Shown here: positions 26,232-35,091 of the stretch, in pieces
Position numbering within the stretch: position 1 is the first letter of the stretch
Layout of the letters: each line of letters starts with the position of its first letter
From: an uncultured Lachnospiraceae bacterium
GTDB taxonomy: Bacteria > Bacillota > Clostridia > Lachnospirales > Lachnospiraceae
Assembly: GCA_946414885.1 (NCBI GenBank)
Contig: CAMKQH010000004.1
Location: 62,001-126,000 of the forward strand
Length of the DNA: 64,000 bases
Direction: 5' to 3'
Program-made: the position numbers and the translations under genes
The notes under the pieces: generated by a model
The model's input: the letters and a program-made list of their open reading frames with translations, nothing else
What the model was told of the DNA's origin: nothing
Database searches by the model: none

Positions 26232-28113
26232 GATCCAATGCCCTTTCCTCAAAGCAGATGCCGCCGCCAAATCTTGCCGCACCGCAGCCCTGACATTTTA
26301 ATTTACAATTCTCGGAGATCGTCTCAGCTTGTGCCTTCAGCCATTCCCTTTTTAAGAATTCCTTCGTAACGCCGGCATCAATAAAATCCCAGGGGAAGAT
26401 CTCGGCCAAGTCTCTAGGCCTGGAAGTATAGAATTCCGGCGTCAGTCCACATTCCTTGATGGTATCGATCCAGGTCTGATGCTTATAGTATTCGCTCCAG
26501 GCATCATAAAAACAGCCCTTTTGATAAACCTTCAAGATGACTTCCGCCAATCTTCTGTCGCCTCTGGCAAGCACGCCTTCCATAACGCTGGCGTCAGCTT
26601 CATGCCAGTTGTATTTAATGCTCTTTTGATTCAGCTGTTCAGAGATGCATTTCCTGGTAAAATATGCTTTTTCAACAAACTCCTCCTTTGTGCACTGAGG
26701 GGCCCACTGGAAGGGCGTAAAAGGCTTCGGCACAAAGAACGAAGTGCTGGCAACGATCTGAACCCGTCCGTTGACGCGCTTGTCCTTAGGCACGGTGTCA
26801 AAGAATTCCGCAGCGATCTTATTACAAAGCTCAGCGATGCCGCGAATGTCCTCCTCCGTCTCCGTAGGCTGCCCAAGCATAAAATATAGCTTAACCCGCG
26901 TCCAACCGCCTTCAAAAGCCAAATGAGAGCCTTTTAGGATCACTTCTTCCGTAAGGCCTTTGTTAATGACGTTGCGAAGTCTCTGGCTTCCTGCCTCCGG
27001 TGCAAAGGTGAGACTGGATTTCTTTACGTCCTGCACCTTGCTCATGACGTCGAGTGAAAAAGCGTCAATTCGCAGGCTGGGAAGGGAAATGTTTACGTGC
27101 CTCTGATTGCACTCTTCGATCAAATAATCGATCAGCTCCGGCAGTTTGGAATAATCACTGGAGCTCAGGGAACTCAAGGTTAACTCCTCGTGTCCCGTGT
27201 TATTAAGCATTTCAATGGCGTATTCCTTAAGCTTTTCCACGTTGCGCTCACGAACGGGTCGATAGAGCTGTCCGGCCTGACAGAAACGGCATCCGCGGAT
27301 GCATCCCCTTTGGATCTCTAACACAACCCTGTCCTGAGTGATCTTAACGTAAGGAACCACGGGGTTCATGGGATAATAGGTATTGGTCAGATCCATTTCG
27401 ACCTCTTTTAAGACCGTGGCCGGAACGTCCTCATATTTTGGCGTAAAAGCCTTTATGGTACCATCCTCATGATAGGTTACTTCATAGAGAGACGGTACGT
27501 ACATGCCTGGGATCCTTGCCGCTTCCCGAAGGAATTTTACGCGGTCAAACCCATTTTTCTTATGTTTACGGTACAGTGAGATCAACTCCGCATAGCGGGT
27601 TTCGCCTTCCCCGATATAAAACAAGTCAAAAAAATCAGCAATGGGTTCCGGGTTATAGGTACAGGGACCCCCGCCGATCACAATGGGGCAGTCGTCCGTG
27701 CGATCCTTCGACAAAAGTGGTATCTGCGCAAGATCCAGAACCTGCAAAATGTTTGTGTAACACATCTCATACTGGATCGTAATGCCAAGAAAATCAAAGT
27801 CCTTAATGGGATCCTGGGATTCCAGGGCAAACAAGGGAATGTTGTCCCTACGCATGATGGCGTCCAGATCGAGCCATGGGGAATAAACGCGCTCACACCA
27901 TACGCCGTCCATCTGGTTGAACATGTCATACAGAATCTGGATGCCAAGGTGTGACATGCCAATCTCGTACACGTCAGGAAAACACATGGCAAAACGCACG
28001 TCAACCTGTGCCGGATCCTTGATCACGGAATTATACTCATGCCCGATATAACGGGCAGGCTTTTCAATTTGCATTAAGACGTCGCGGGACAACGCCAGGG
28101 AATCATTGTGCAC
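26224..28113 (-). CDS. TIGR03960-family B12-binding radical-SAM protein
   Basis: The 629-residue protein has an N-terminal B12-binding-like domain and a radical-SAM core with the cluster motif RGCIRGCRFCQAG near residue 280. C-terminal cysteines occur in CKLKCQGCGAARFGGG. The family is widespread in Clostridia next to rng/rplU; the reaction is not defined. The start is GTG 28113 with AGGAGG upstream. It overlaps the preceding membrane-protein gene by 11 bases. Confidence 0.9.
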   Translation of the reverse strand: MHNDSLALSRDVLMQIEKPARYIGHEYNSVIKDPAQVDVRFAMCFPDVYEIGMSHLGIQILYDMFNQMDGVWCERVYSPWLDLDAIMRRDNIPLFALESQDPIKDFDFLGITIQYEMCYTNILQVLDLAQIPLLSKDRTDDCPIVIGGGPCTYNPEPIADFFDLFYIGEGETRYAELISLYRKHKKNGFDRVKFLREAARIPGMYVPSLYEVTYHEDGTIKAFTPKYEDVPATVLKEVEMDLTNTYYPMNPVVPYVKITQDRVVLEIQRGCIRGCRFCQAGQLYRPVRERNVEKLKEYAIEMLNNTGHEELTLSSLSSSDYSKLPELIDYLIEECNQRHVNISLPSLRIDAFSLDVMSKVQDVKKSSLTFAPEAGSQRLRNVINKGLTEEVILKGSHLAFEGGWTRVKLYFMLGQPTETEEDIRGIAELCNKIAAEFFDTVPKDKRVNGRVQIVASTSFFVPKPFTPFQWAPQCTKEEFVEKAYFTRKCISEQLNQKSIKYNWHEADASVMEGVLARGDRRLAEVILKVYQKGCFYDAWSEYYKHQTWIDTIKECGLTPEFYTSRPRDLAEIFPWDFIDAGVTKEFLKREWLKAQAETISENCKLKCQGCGAARFGGGICFEERALDHE

Positions 28114-29350
28114 TCTTGTTTTTCCTCCTGTATGCCAGCTGCATTTGTTTCAAGTCCTCTTTTGTACAAGAGGCGGTGGAATATCTGGCTTTCTCATATA
28201 TGTCAGCTAAGTCGGAATTTTTCTCCATTGCGGAAAACTCTCGGGCAGTCGTTCTGTAAAGCTCGGATGAAGACAATGCACTGGCCAGGGCTTTCTTCCG
28301 GTATAGCTTCCGGATGCGAAGGGTGATGGAATCCTTCTGGTCATCCTCATCGTCTGACGCAACGTTCTCGATGTCGATTTTTTCCCTTACGTCAATGATC
28401 TCTTCCTCTTCTTCTGATACCACGTAAGGATGTTTTGCAAATGCCGCAAGCAGAAACTTAAGGATTTTAATCCCAATGCGGATCAAAAAGAAAGCAACCG
28501 CCAAGATGGCCAAAGCAAATATGATCTTTTCAAGAATTTGCCAAAAGATGGAAGGATTTGGCTGCGCATGGAAAAAGTTATTCGTCAGCTCCGATTCCGT
28601 ACCGTCGGACGCCAGTTCGTTAACTTTCTCACGAAACAAAATTTTACCAAGAAAACGCAGGATGATCCTGGCGATCTCATTAAACTTATTCAAGAACCCA
28701 TGGAAAAACTCGTCTGAAATGGTCGTGCTGACAATGATCGTCAGCGGTAAGATCAAAAGGGATAAATACTTTGTCGCAGCTCCCATGCCGGTGATTAAGA
28801 TCTTTTTGTCGGGCATGTTGGAAGAAGTCTCATCATTGATGCTGGTAAAATGAAAATACTGATCCACGTAGAATGCCATGAAATAAGACATAGAGGATAT
28901 CACGACGGACAGGTAACTGTAAAAAGCCACGTAAGTATGTGTCGTCACGAGGGCGATCATGGCAAAAATAAAATTCACCGCCATGGGAAATACCGGATGG
29001 ATCGGATAAGTAAAGCTTCCCTTTCTCCGGAAGAACCGTATGGTTGACATCGCCAGATAAAAGATGGCAGTCATTTGATAATAGGACTTAAAATAGGCGG
29101 AATCCATGGGAAATACGGAAATGATCCCGAAATAAACCACAAAAGACGCGAGCATCAAGAGGAAGCTTTGCACAAGTTCTCTGGCTACGAACAAAACAAC
29201 GGGAAACGTTCCCAAGAGGATCCAGCAGATCAGTTCCGGACCAGTGATGGAACTGATCTCAGGGAAAAAGAGAACAAAGAGGAAGATCGTCCAATGATTG
29301 GTCATGGCCGCAAAAAATTCCCTAAGCAGTATGGTCTTTGGTCTTCGCAT
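28103..29350 (-). CDS. Multi-pass membrane protein with DUF4129-like C-terminus
   Basis: The 415-residue protein has about six helices in the first 200 residues, a loop, one more helix near 285, and a cytoplasmic tail. The tail ends SDLADIYEKARYSTASCT, like the DUF4129 end of TgpA-type transglutaminases, but no transglutaminase core with Cys-His-Asp is visible. With MoxR and DUF58 upstream it completes a MoxR-type locus. The function is unknown. Confidence 0.7.
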   Translation of the reverse strand: MRRPKTILLREFFAAMTNHWTIFLFVLFFPEISSITGPELICWILLGTFPVVLFVARELVQSFLLMLASFVVYFGIISVFPMDSAYFKSYYQMTAIFYLAMSTIRFFRRKGSFTYPIHPVFPMAVNFIFAMIALVTTHTYVAFYSYLSVVISSMSYFMAFYVDQYFHFTSINDETSSNMPDKKILITGMGAATKYLSLLILPLTIIVSTTISDEFFHGFLNKFNEIARIILRFLGKILFREKVNELASDGTESELTNNFFHAQPNPSIFWQILEKIIFALAILAVAFFLIRIGIKILKFLLAAFAKHPYVVSEEEEEIIDVREKIDIENVASDDEDDQKDSITLRIRKLYRKKALASALSSSELYRTTAREFSAMEKNSDLADIYEKARYSTASCTKEDLKQMQLAYRRKNKSAQ

Positions 29351-29386
29351 CTCATCCTCTCCTTTCTCTCGATCATTTTCACTTCT

Positions 29387-30508
29387 TTATATGCGGATCA
29401 TTTTTAAGCTGCCATGTAAAGGCGCCGGTATCTTTTCCGGATGAAAGGCGCCCGTATTTGGGTAAAACCAGGAAAAAGCGCCGCCCTGCATCGCAAATTC
29501 ACGGATAGTCTGCGTAAAGGCCTCGGTATTGGTTGCGGAAATAAAGCAGGTATAAGAATTCTCATTATCTATCATGATCTTCTTGGCAAACAGTTTTCCA
29601 AAGTCAAGTGCATCCTTTTCGACGCAAACCCGCGCAAGGCCGCGAAGAATCGCCGATTGCTGGTTCTTTCCCTTGCCGGCACTTCTCATCAGCGGTTCTC
29701 CCGTGATGACGTCCGGTCCATTACAGTAAAAGGAAACTTTGATTCCCTGATCCAGAAGATACTTTACCAGACTGGCTGCCAGCCTGATCAAAAGCTCCAT
29801 GTTTTCATAATTCTTCAGATAACTGGGATCTTCCATGTTCAAGAAGATGCGTACTGTTTTTGGAGCCGTGTAATTCTTTTGATTTACCATGAAGGACCCG
29901 GTTTTTGCCGTAGCCTTCCAGTTGATGCTCTTCATGCTGTCAAAGGGCTGATATTCCCTGATGCCGCGAAGCTCAAATGGATCTTCATAGAGATTTCTTT
30001 TGGTGAGCATCTCACCGTTTAACTGTTGAAGCATCATTTGAAACTCTTTGTTTTCAAAAGGTTTTGGCAACACGTAAATACATTCCGAAGGATGGAAGGA
30101 GGAATGCATCTCATAGGACATGAAGAGATCATAACCCGTCAGATCTACGTTGTTGATCAGATAATATCCTCGTTTTGCCCCAACAAAATGAAGGGTTCTC
30201 GTGATCCGCTCTCCTCGGTTTACCTGAAATACGTCCTTGTGGTAAAACTGATCCGTGGTATCAGAACCCTTATTCTTGTCGAACGTTAAATGTTTGTCCG
30301 TCTGAAATCTGACGATGAGTGCGGAAAGAGGAAGCTTTTTGCGGTTTTCCACCACGATCTGAAGCTTTCCCTCCTGCCGCTCCACGATTTCAGAATTAAG
30401 GAATTTCACCGTTACGTCGAGATTTTCATTCCAGTGCGTTTGATAATATTTCCTTTGGATATAATACGCACCAAGAATGAGCACGGCGATCAAAATGGTT
30501 TGTATCAT
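29387..30508 (-). CDS. DUF58 domain protein (MoxR-associated)
   Basis: The 373-residue protein starts with a membrane helix (MIQTILIAVLILGAYYI) and has the DUF58 signature LRGIREYQPFDSMKSINW near residue 180, followed by a vWA-like part. DUF58 proteins are partners of MoxR AAA+ ATPases. The start overlaps the MoxR stop by four bases (ATGA). Confidence 0.9.
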   Translation of the reverse strand: MIQTILIAVLILGAYYIQRKYYQTHWNENLDVTVKFLNSEIVERQEGKLQIVVENRKKLPLSALIVRFQTDKHLTFDKNKGSDTTDQFYHKDVFQVNRGERITRTLHFVGAKRGYYLINNVDLTGYDLFMSYEMHSSFHPSECIYVLPKPFENKEFQMMLQQLNGEMLTKRNLYEDPFELRGIREYQPFDSMKSINWKATAKTGSFMVNQKNYTAPKTVRIFLNMEDPSYLKNYENMELLIRLAASLVKYLLDQGIKVSFYCNGPDVITGEPLMRSAGKGKNQQSAILRGLARVCVEKDALDFGKLFAKKIMIDNENSYTCFISATNTEAFTQTIREFAMQGGAFSWFYPNTGAFHPEKIPAPLHGSLKMIRI

Positions 30509-31449
30509 TTTTCAAAATCCTCTGTAGGAACAACCGTGTCCTTGACAACCGATTGAATAAATTTATCGCAATCCTGGCTCTTTCCATATCCAAGAATGAT
30601 CCTGTGGGTAAGCACTGCCTGTGCAACTGCCTTCACGTCATCCGGGATCATAAAGTTCCTGCCAAGAAGACAAGCCCTTGCCTTTGCTGCATGCATGAGT
30701 GCAAGCGTTCCTCTGGGGCTGACGCCCATAAGCACGTCATTATTCTTTCTCGTGGAGCTGGTCATGCGGACAACGTAATCCAACATGGCAGAAGAAACGT
30801 GAACTGCCGCGGCTTCCTTCCGGACTGCTTCCAGTTCTTCGCCGGTTACGACGCTGGTAAGCGTGTCAAGCGGATCACTGTCCATGTATTTTAACAGGAT
30901 GTTGATCTCCTCTTCGTGTGCCGGGAAGCCTACGGAGAGCTTCATCATGAAACGGTCCAGCTGCGCCTCGGGAAGAGGGAACGTACCTGCCGTTTCCACG
31001 GGGTTCTGCGTTGCGATGACAAAGAAGGGATCTCCGGGCAAAAAGGTCTGTCCGTCAATGGTAACCTGACGCTCTTCCATTACCTCCAAAAGACCCGCCT
31101 GAGTTCTGGGCGTTGCGCGATTGATCTCGTCGGCTAGCAAAATATTGGTAAATACGGGACCTTTTTTCATCACAAATTCCCCAGTTTTCGGATCATAAAC
31201 GTTTAGTCCGGTGACGTCCGTCGGAAGCAGATCCGGCGTAAACTGGATTCTGGAAAACTGAAGGTCAAAGGATTTCGCCAAAGCCTTTGCAAGCTTCGTT
31301 TTACCCGTTCCGGGAACGTCCTCCAAAAGTACGTGACCTCCCGCCACCATGGAAGTGATCAAAAGGGAAAGAACTTCTTCCTTGCCAACAATAACCTTAC
31401 TTAAATTTTCTACTAATTTCTCATGAAATTTACTGCCCTTGTTTGCCAT
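30505..31449 (-). CDS. MoxR-family AAA+ ATPase
   Basis: The 314-residue ATPase has Walker A DVPGTGKTKLAKAL, Walker B NILLADEINRATPRTQ and sensor 1 FFVIATQNPVE. MoxR ATPases act as chaperones for vWA/DUF58 partners. It is the first gene of a likely eight-gene run to dtd, with a promoter at 31496-31524. Downstream DUF58 is translationally coupled. Confidence 0.94.
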   Translation of the reverse strand: MANKGSKFHEKLVENLSKVIVGKEEVLSLLITSMVAGGHVLLEDVPGTGKTKLAKALAKSFDLQFSRIQFTPDLLPTDVTGLNVYDPKTGEFVMKKGPVFTNILLADEINRATPRTQAGLLEVMEERQVTIDGQTFLPGDPFFVIATQNPVETAGTFPLPEAQLDRFMMKLSVGFPAHEEEINILLKYMDSDPLDTLTSVVTGEELEAVRKEAAAVHVSSAMLDYVVRMTSSTRKNNDVLMGVSPRGTLALMHAAKARACLLGRNFMIPDDVKAVAQAVLTHRIILGYGKSQDCDKFIQSVVKDTVVPTEDFEK

Positions 31450-31495
31450 GTCCCTTCGTTCCTTTCTGCAAAAATCATGCCTGCGGATACGTTAT

Positions 31496-31524
31496 ATTGT
31501 ACCATAAAACTCTTTAATGCACAA
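31496..31524 (-). promoter_or_regulatory. Promoter of the moxR run
   Basis: On the minus strand TTGTGC (31519-31524) and TACAAT (31496-31501) are separated by 17 bases, 47 bases before the MoxR start. Confidence 0.7.
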
Positions 31525-31584
31525 TAGTTCTATGACCTGCGGCAACGGCATATTCTTGAAAGAATCTTAAAGAGGACGAGACAT

Positions 31585-31782
31585 ATGAAAAAAAGTAATT
31601 CAGAAGGCATAAAGGCATGGATCACGTGTCTTTTGTTTGGCATGATCTTATTGTGCCATCGCACCGACGTGCTGCCATTTGGAAAAAATCTTGCACAAAC
31701 GGTCTTTGAAAACGTGGCGATCCGCTATGACGAAATTCTTTCCCGGGGATTGAGCGTTTTATTCGAAAACGTAACAAAATAA
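31585..31782 (+). CDS. Small hydrophobic protein of unknown function
   Basis: The 65-residue protein has a basic N terminus and one hydrophobic stretch at about residues 11-24 (AWITCLLFGMILLC), then an amphipathic tail. GAGGACGAG lies before the ATG. It is alone on the plus strand between two minus-strand operons, and a hairpin follows the stop. I do not recognise a family. It may be a real small membrane protein or peptide. Confidence 0.55.
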   Translation: MKKSNSEGIKAWITCLLFGMILLCHRTDVLPFGKNLAQTVFENVAIRYDEILSRGLSVLFENVTK

Positions 31783-31784
31783 AA

Positions 31785-31811
31785 GGGCTTGGGTCTGCTT
31801 GACCCAAGCCC
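31785..31811. terminator. Terminator of the his operon (and of the small ORF)
   Basis: A perfect 11-base stem (GGGCTTGGGTC / GACCCAAGCCC) is followed by TTTTATTTTG on the minus strand; the plus-side tail is weaker. Confidence 0.85.
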
Positions 31812-31824
31812 GATCATATTTTTG

Positions 31825-33108
31825 TTATCGATTTGCCAGCTCCGTAGTGATGTCTTCCCAGGTGACGCCCTTTTCAGCCATCAGAACCATTACGTGATAT
31901 AAGAAATCACTGATCTCGTACTTGATTTCGTTGGGATTCGGATTCTTTGCGGCGATGACGATCTCCGTTGCTTCCTCTCCCAGTTTCTTTAGGATCTTGT
32001 CGATGCCTTTGTCAAACAGGTAATTGGTATAGGAGCCTTCCTTGGGATGAATCTTCCGGTCCTTGATCACCGCAAAGACTTCTTCAAATACCTGCAGTGG
32101 ATTGTCTGCTTCTTCATAATCCTTTTTCGCGATCTCGTTAAAGAAACAGCTCCTTGCACCCGTGTGGCATGCAACGCCAACCTGGTTTACTTTAGCAAGG
32201 ATCGTATCAAGATCACAGTCGGCAGTCAGACTTCTTACGTGCTGGAAATGACCGCTGGTCTCGCCCTTGAGCCACTGGGACTGGCGGGATCTGCTGTAAT
32301 AATGCATTTTCCCGGTCTTTATGGTATCAATATAGGCCTGTTCATTCATGTAGGCCACCATCAACACTTCCAAGGTACGGTAATCCTGTACCACGACGGG
32401 AACCAAACCATCCGGCCCCTTCTTGAAATCCTCCCAGGAATACGCCGCCTCAAACTTCTCGATATCAACGCCGTTTTGCTCACAAAGCTCTTTCAGCGAC
32501 GGAATTTCATTCACGTTGTCATTAATGGTGTTGCCAGTTATGCCACAAACATTATCCTGCTCCAGGATTTCCATGAATTTGTTTAAGGCGATCTGATTGA
32601 TAAAGACAAGGCAAGGCATCTTTGTGATGTCAGATACCTCACGGATAATATGAGGATTTAAAAGCACCAGGCCGGAAAGGAATTCATTCGCAACGTTCAG
32701 GTTGTCAAAGATAGTCTCCACCTTTCCAAAGCAAGCCAGGATCTTATCCTTTCCAAACTTCTGGGAAACTTCCTGTGTCAGTGCCACGTTTCCTTCCAGT
32801 TCATAGTTTAAGATGACTTTCTTGCATCCGGCATAAAGAAGCTTTTTCACGTCCTCCATGCGCTTAATGTTTCCGGCACCGATGACGTCGCACTCAACGT
32901 TTGCGCAAATCTCCTTTATCAGATCCAGCGCCGCCTCATGCTCCTGATCTCCCTTTGAAAGATCAAAAATGATCAGTTCGTCTATGCCTGCTTCATCATA
33001 AGACTTAGCCAGGCGAAGGGGATCCGTTTCACGGATGGCCAGATCATTTAAATTTTTCACGGCATGCTCCTGCCATAAATAAATGCAACCTACAAATCTT
33101 TTCTTCAT
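31825..33108 (-). CDS. hisIE: HisIE with a degenerate HisA/HisF-like N-terminal barrel
   Basis: The 427-residue protein has three parts. Residues about 1-215 resemble the HisA/HisF barrel (DELIIFDLS, DVIGAGNIKRMEDVKKLL, KVILN), but the catalytic Asp near the start is replaced (GCIYLWQEHAVKN). Residues about 220-325 are phosphoribosyl-AMP cyclohydrolase, with MHYYSRSRQSQWLKGETSGH and ACHTGARSCFF. The rest is phosphoribosyl-ATP pyrophosphatase with KLGEEATEIVIAAK. It therefore performs histidine steps 2 and 3, and the barrel is probably structural. It is the last gene of the operon. Confidence 0.92.
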   Translation of the reverse strand: MKKRFVGCIYLWQEHAVKNLNDLAIRETDPLRLAKSYDEAGIDELIIFDLSKGDQEHEAALDLIKEICANVECDVIGAGNIKRMEDVKKLLYAGCKKVILNYELEGNVALTQEVSQKFGKDKILACFGKVETIFDNLNVANEFLSGLVLLNPHIIREVSDITKMPCLVFINQIALNKFMEILEQDNVCGITGNTINDNVNEIPSLKELCEQNGVDIEKFEAAYSWEDFKKGPDGLVPVVVQDYRTLEVLMVAYMNEQAYIDTIKTGKMHYYSRSRQSQWLKGETSGHFQHVRSLTADCDLDTILAKVNQVGVACHTGARSCFFNEIAKKDYEEADNPLQVFEEVFAVIKDRKIHPKEGSYTNYLFDKGIDKILKKLGEEATEIVIAAKNPNPNEIKYEISDFLYHVMVLMAEKGVTWEDITTELANR

Positions 33109-33135
33109 GTTTGCTCCCGTCTCGTCAGTAAAAAA

Positions 33136-33726
33136 TTATAACGCACCCTTCGTGCTAAGAACGTCCGTCACTCTCTCATCATAGCTTGTGGCCACGTCAA
33201 GAGCCTTTCCAAAGGCCTTAAAGGTAGCCTCGATGATATGATGCGTATTTACGCCGGCAAGCATTTTTACGTGCAGATTCACGCTTGCGGAATAACTGAT
33301 CGCATAAAAGAACTCACGTACCAATTCCGTTTCCAGATCCCCAACCTTTTCCGTAGGGAATTCACACTCAAAATTAAAATAGGGTCTGCCGCAAAGATCA
33401 ATGGCACAGAGAATCAACGCGTCATCCATGGGAAGGATAAAGTAGCCATAACGGCGGATGCCTTTCTTGTCGCCAACGGCTTCCGCGATTGCCTTGCCGA
33501 GAACGATGCCGGTATCCTCCACGGTGTGATGTCCGTCAACGTTCAGGTCGCCATTCACTTTGCAATCCAGATCAAAAAAGCCATGTTTGGAAAAGCCTTC
33601 CAGCATGTGGTCAAAAAAGCCAATGCCGGTAGAGATGCTGCTTTTTCCGGTTCCGTCAAGATCAAGACGAATGGAAATATCCGTTTCTTTGGTCTTTCTC
33701 TTCACTTCAGAAACTCTGTTACCCAT
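33136..33726 (-). CDS. hisB: Imidazoleglycerol-phosphate dehydratase
   Basis: The 196-residue monofunctional HisB has the repeated metal-site phrases FFDHMLEGFSKHG, DGHHTVEDTGI, and the C-terminal NTHHIIEATFKAFGKAL. It dehydrates IGP to imidazole acetol phosphate. The SD GGAGG precedes ATG 33726. No HAD phosphatase domain is fused. Confidence 0.96.
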   Translation of the reverse strand: MGNRVSEVKRKTKETDISIRLDLDGTGKSSISTGIGFFDHMLEGFSKHGFFDLDCKVNGDLNVDGHHTVEDTGIVLGKAIAEAVGDKKGIRRYGYFILPMDDALILCAIDLCGRPYFNFECEFPTEKVGDLETELVREFFYAISYSASVNLHVKMLAGVNTHHIIEATFKAFGKALDVATSYDERVTDVLSTKGAL

Positions 33727-33753
33727 GGTGAACCCTCCATAACCTGTTCAATA

Positions 33754-35052
33754 TTATTTGTCGTCTTCAAACCTTACCTTGATGCTGTTGGCGTGAGCCG
33801 TCAGACCTTCACTTCTCGCAAAGAGCTGAATGTCCTCATTTACCTTCTTCAAAGCATCCCTGGAATAAGAAATGATGCTGCTTTTCTTGATGAAATCGTC
33901 CACGTTCACGGGTGAGAAGAACTTTGCGGTTCCGTTGGTGGGAAGAATGTGGTTCGGACCTGCAAAATAGTCTCCGAGAGGCTCGGAAGAATACTCGCCA
34001 AGGAAAATAGCTCCGGCATTCCGGATCTTCGTCATCACGTCAAAAGGATTTGCCGTAAGGATCTCCAAGTGTTCGGAAGCGATCTCATTTACGGTGTCGA
34101 TTGCGTCCTGCATGGACTCTGCAATGAGAACGTATCCGTAATTGTCCAGGGATTTCTGAATGATCTCCTTGCGCTCCAATACTGCAATAAACGCATCCGT
34201 CTCATCCGATACCTTCTTTGCCAATTCCTCGGAAGTGGTGATCAGAATCGCGCTTGCCAGTTCATCATGTTCTGCCTGGGAAAGCAGGTCTGCCGCCACG
34301 TAACGGGGATTTGCAGTCTCATCCGCAAGAACCAAAATTTCGCTGGGACCTGCGATGGAATCGATGCTCACGTAACCGTAAACGGCCTTTTTCGCCAATG
34401 CAACGAAAATGTTTCCAGGGCCCGTGATCTTATCCACCTTTGGGATGCTCTTGGTGCCATATGCCATGGCTGCGATCGCCTGGGCGCCGCCAACCTTATA
34501 GATCACGTCAACGCCTGCCACGTCTGCGGCAACAAGCGTTCCGGGATTTACGGAGCCGTCCGCTCCGGGAGGCGTTGTCATGATCACCTGATCTACGCCA
34601 GCCACCTTTGCCGGAACAACGTTCATGAGAACGCTGCTGGGATATGCTGCCTTGCCGCCGGGAACGTATACGCCAACCTTTTCAAGTGCAGTGATCTTCA
34701 TTCCCAGGATCGTTCCGTCTGGCTTAGCGTCAAACCAGCTGTTACGAAGCTGCTTTGAGTGGAATTCGCGAATGTTTTCCGCAGATTTCCTGATGACTTC
34801 GATCAAGGCGGGATCAAGCTTCTTGTAAGCTGCGTCAATCTCTTCCCTGGTCACCTTTACGTTGTCTGCATTTAGATCAAATTTGTCAAATTTCTTGGTG
34901 TATTCAAATACTGCCTGATCGCCGTTTTCCCTTACGTTCATAAGGATTTCGTTCACGGTAGCTTCAAATTTGCCGTAATTGTTCGGGCTTCTCTTAAGGA
35001 GATCATTTAAGATGTTCTTTTTGGTCTCCTGGGTTAGTTTTATAATTCTCAT
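33754..35052 (-). CDS. hisD: Histidinol dehydrogenase
   Basis: The 432-residue enzyme makes histidine from histidinol in two NAD-dependent steps. Typical phrases are KITGPGNIFVALAKK, SIAGPSEILVLAD, LLSQAEHDELASAIL (Glu-His pair) and FAGPNHILPT. It lies between hisG and hisB. The SD is GAGGG before ATG 35052. Confidence 0.96.
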   Translation of the reverse strand: MRIIKLTQETKKNILNDLLKRSPNNYGKFEATVNEILMNVRENGDQAVFEYTKKFDKFDLNADNVKVTREEIDAAYKKLDPALIEVIRKSAENIREFHSKQLRNSWFDAKPDGTILGMKITALEKVGVYVPGGKAAYPSSVLMNVVPAKVAGVDQVIMTTPPGADGSVNPGTLVAADVAGVDVIYKVGGAQAIAAMAYGTKSIPKVDKITGPGNIFVALAKKAVYGYVSIDSIAGPSEILVLADETANPRYVAADLLSQAEHDELASAILITTSEELAKKVSDETDAFIAVLERKEIIQKSLDNYGYVLIAESMQDAIDTVNEIASEHLEILTANPFDVMTKIRNAGAIFLGEYSSEPLGDYFAGPNHILPTNGTAKFFSPVNVDDFIKKSSIISYSRDALKKVNEDIQLFARSEGLTAHANSIKVRFEDDK

Positions 35053-35091
35053 GTCTTTTCCCTCTTCTTTGTGATAAGCGGATTTCCGCCG

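Noticed and set aside
33238..34758. Long open frames antisense to hisB and hisD
   Set aside because: The opposite strand has complete hisB and hisD with catalytic motifs and SDs, so these are shadows.
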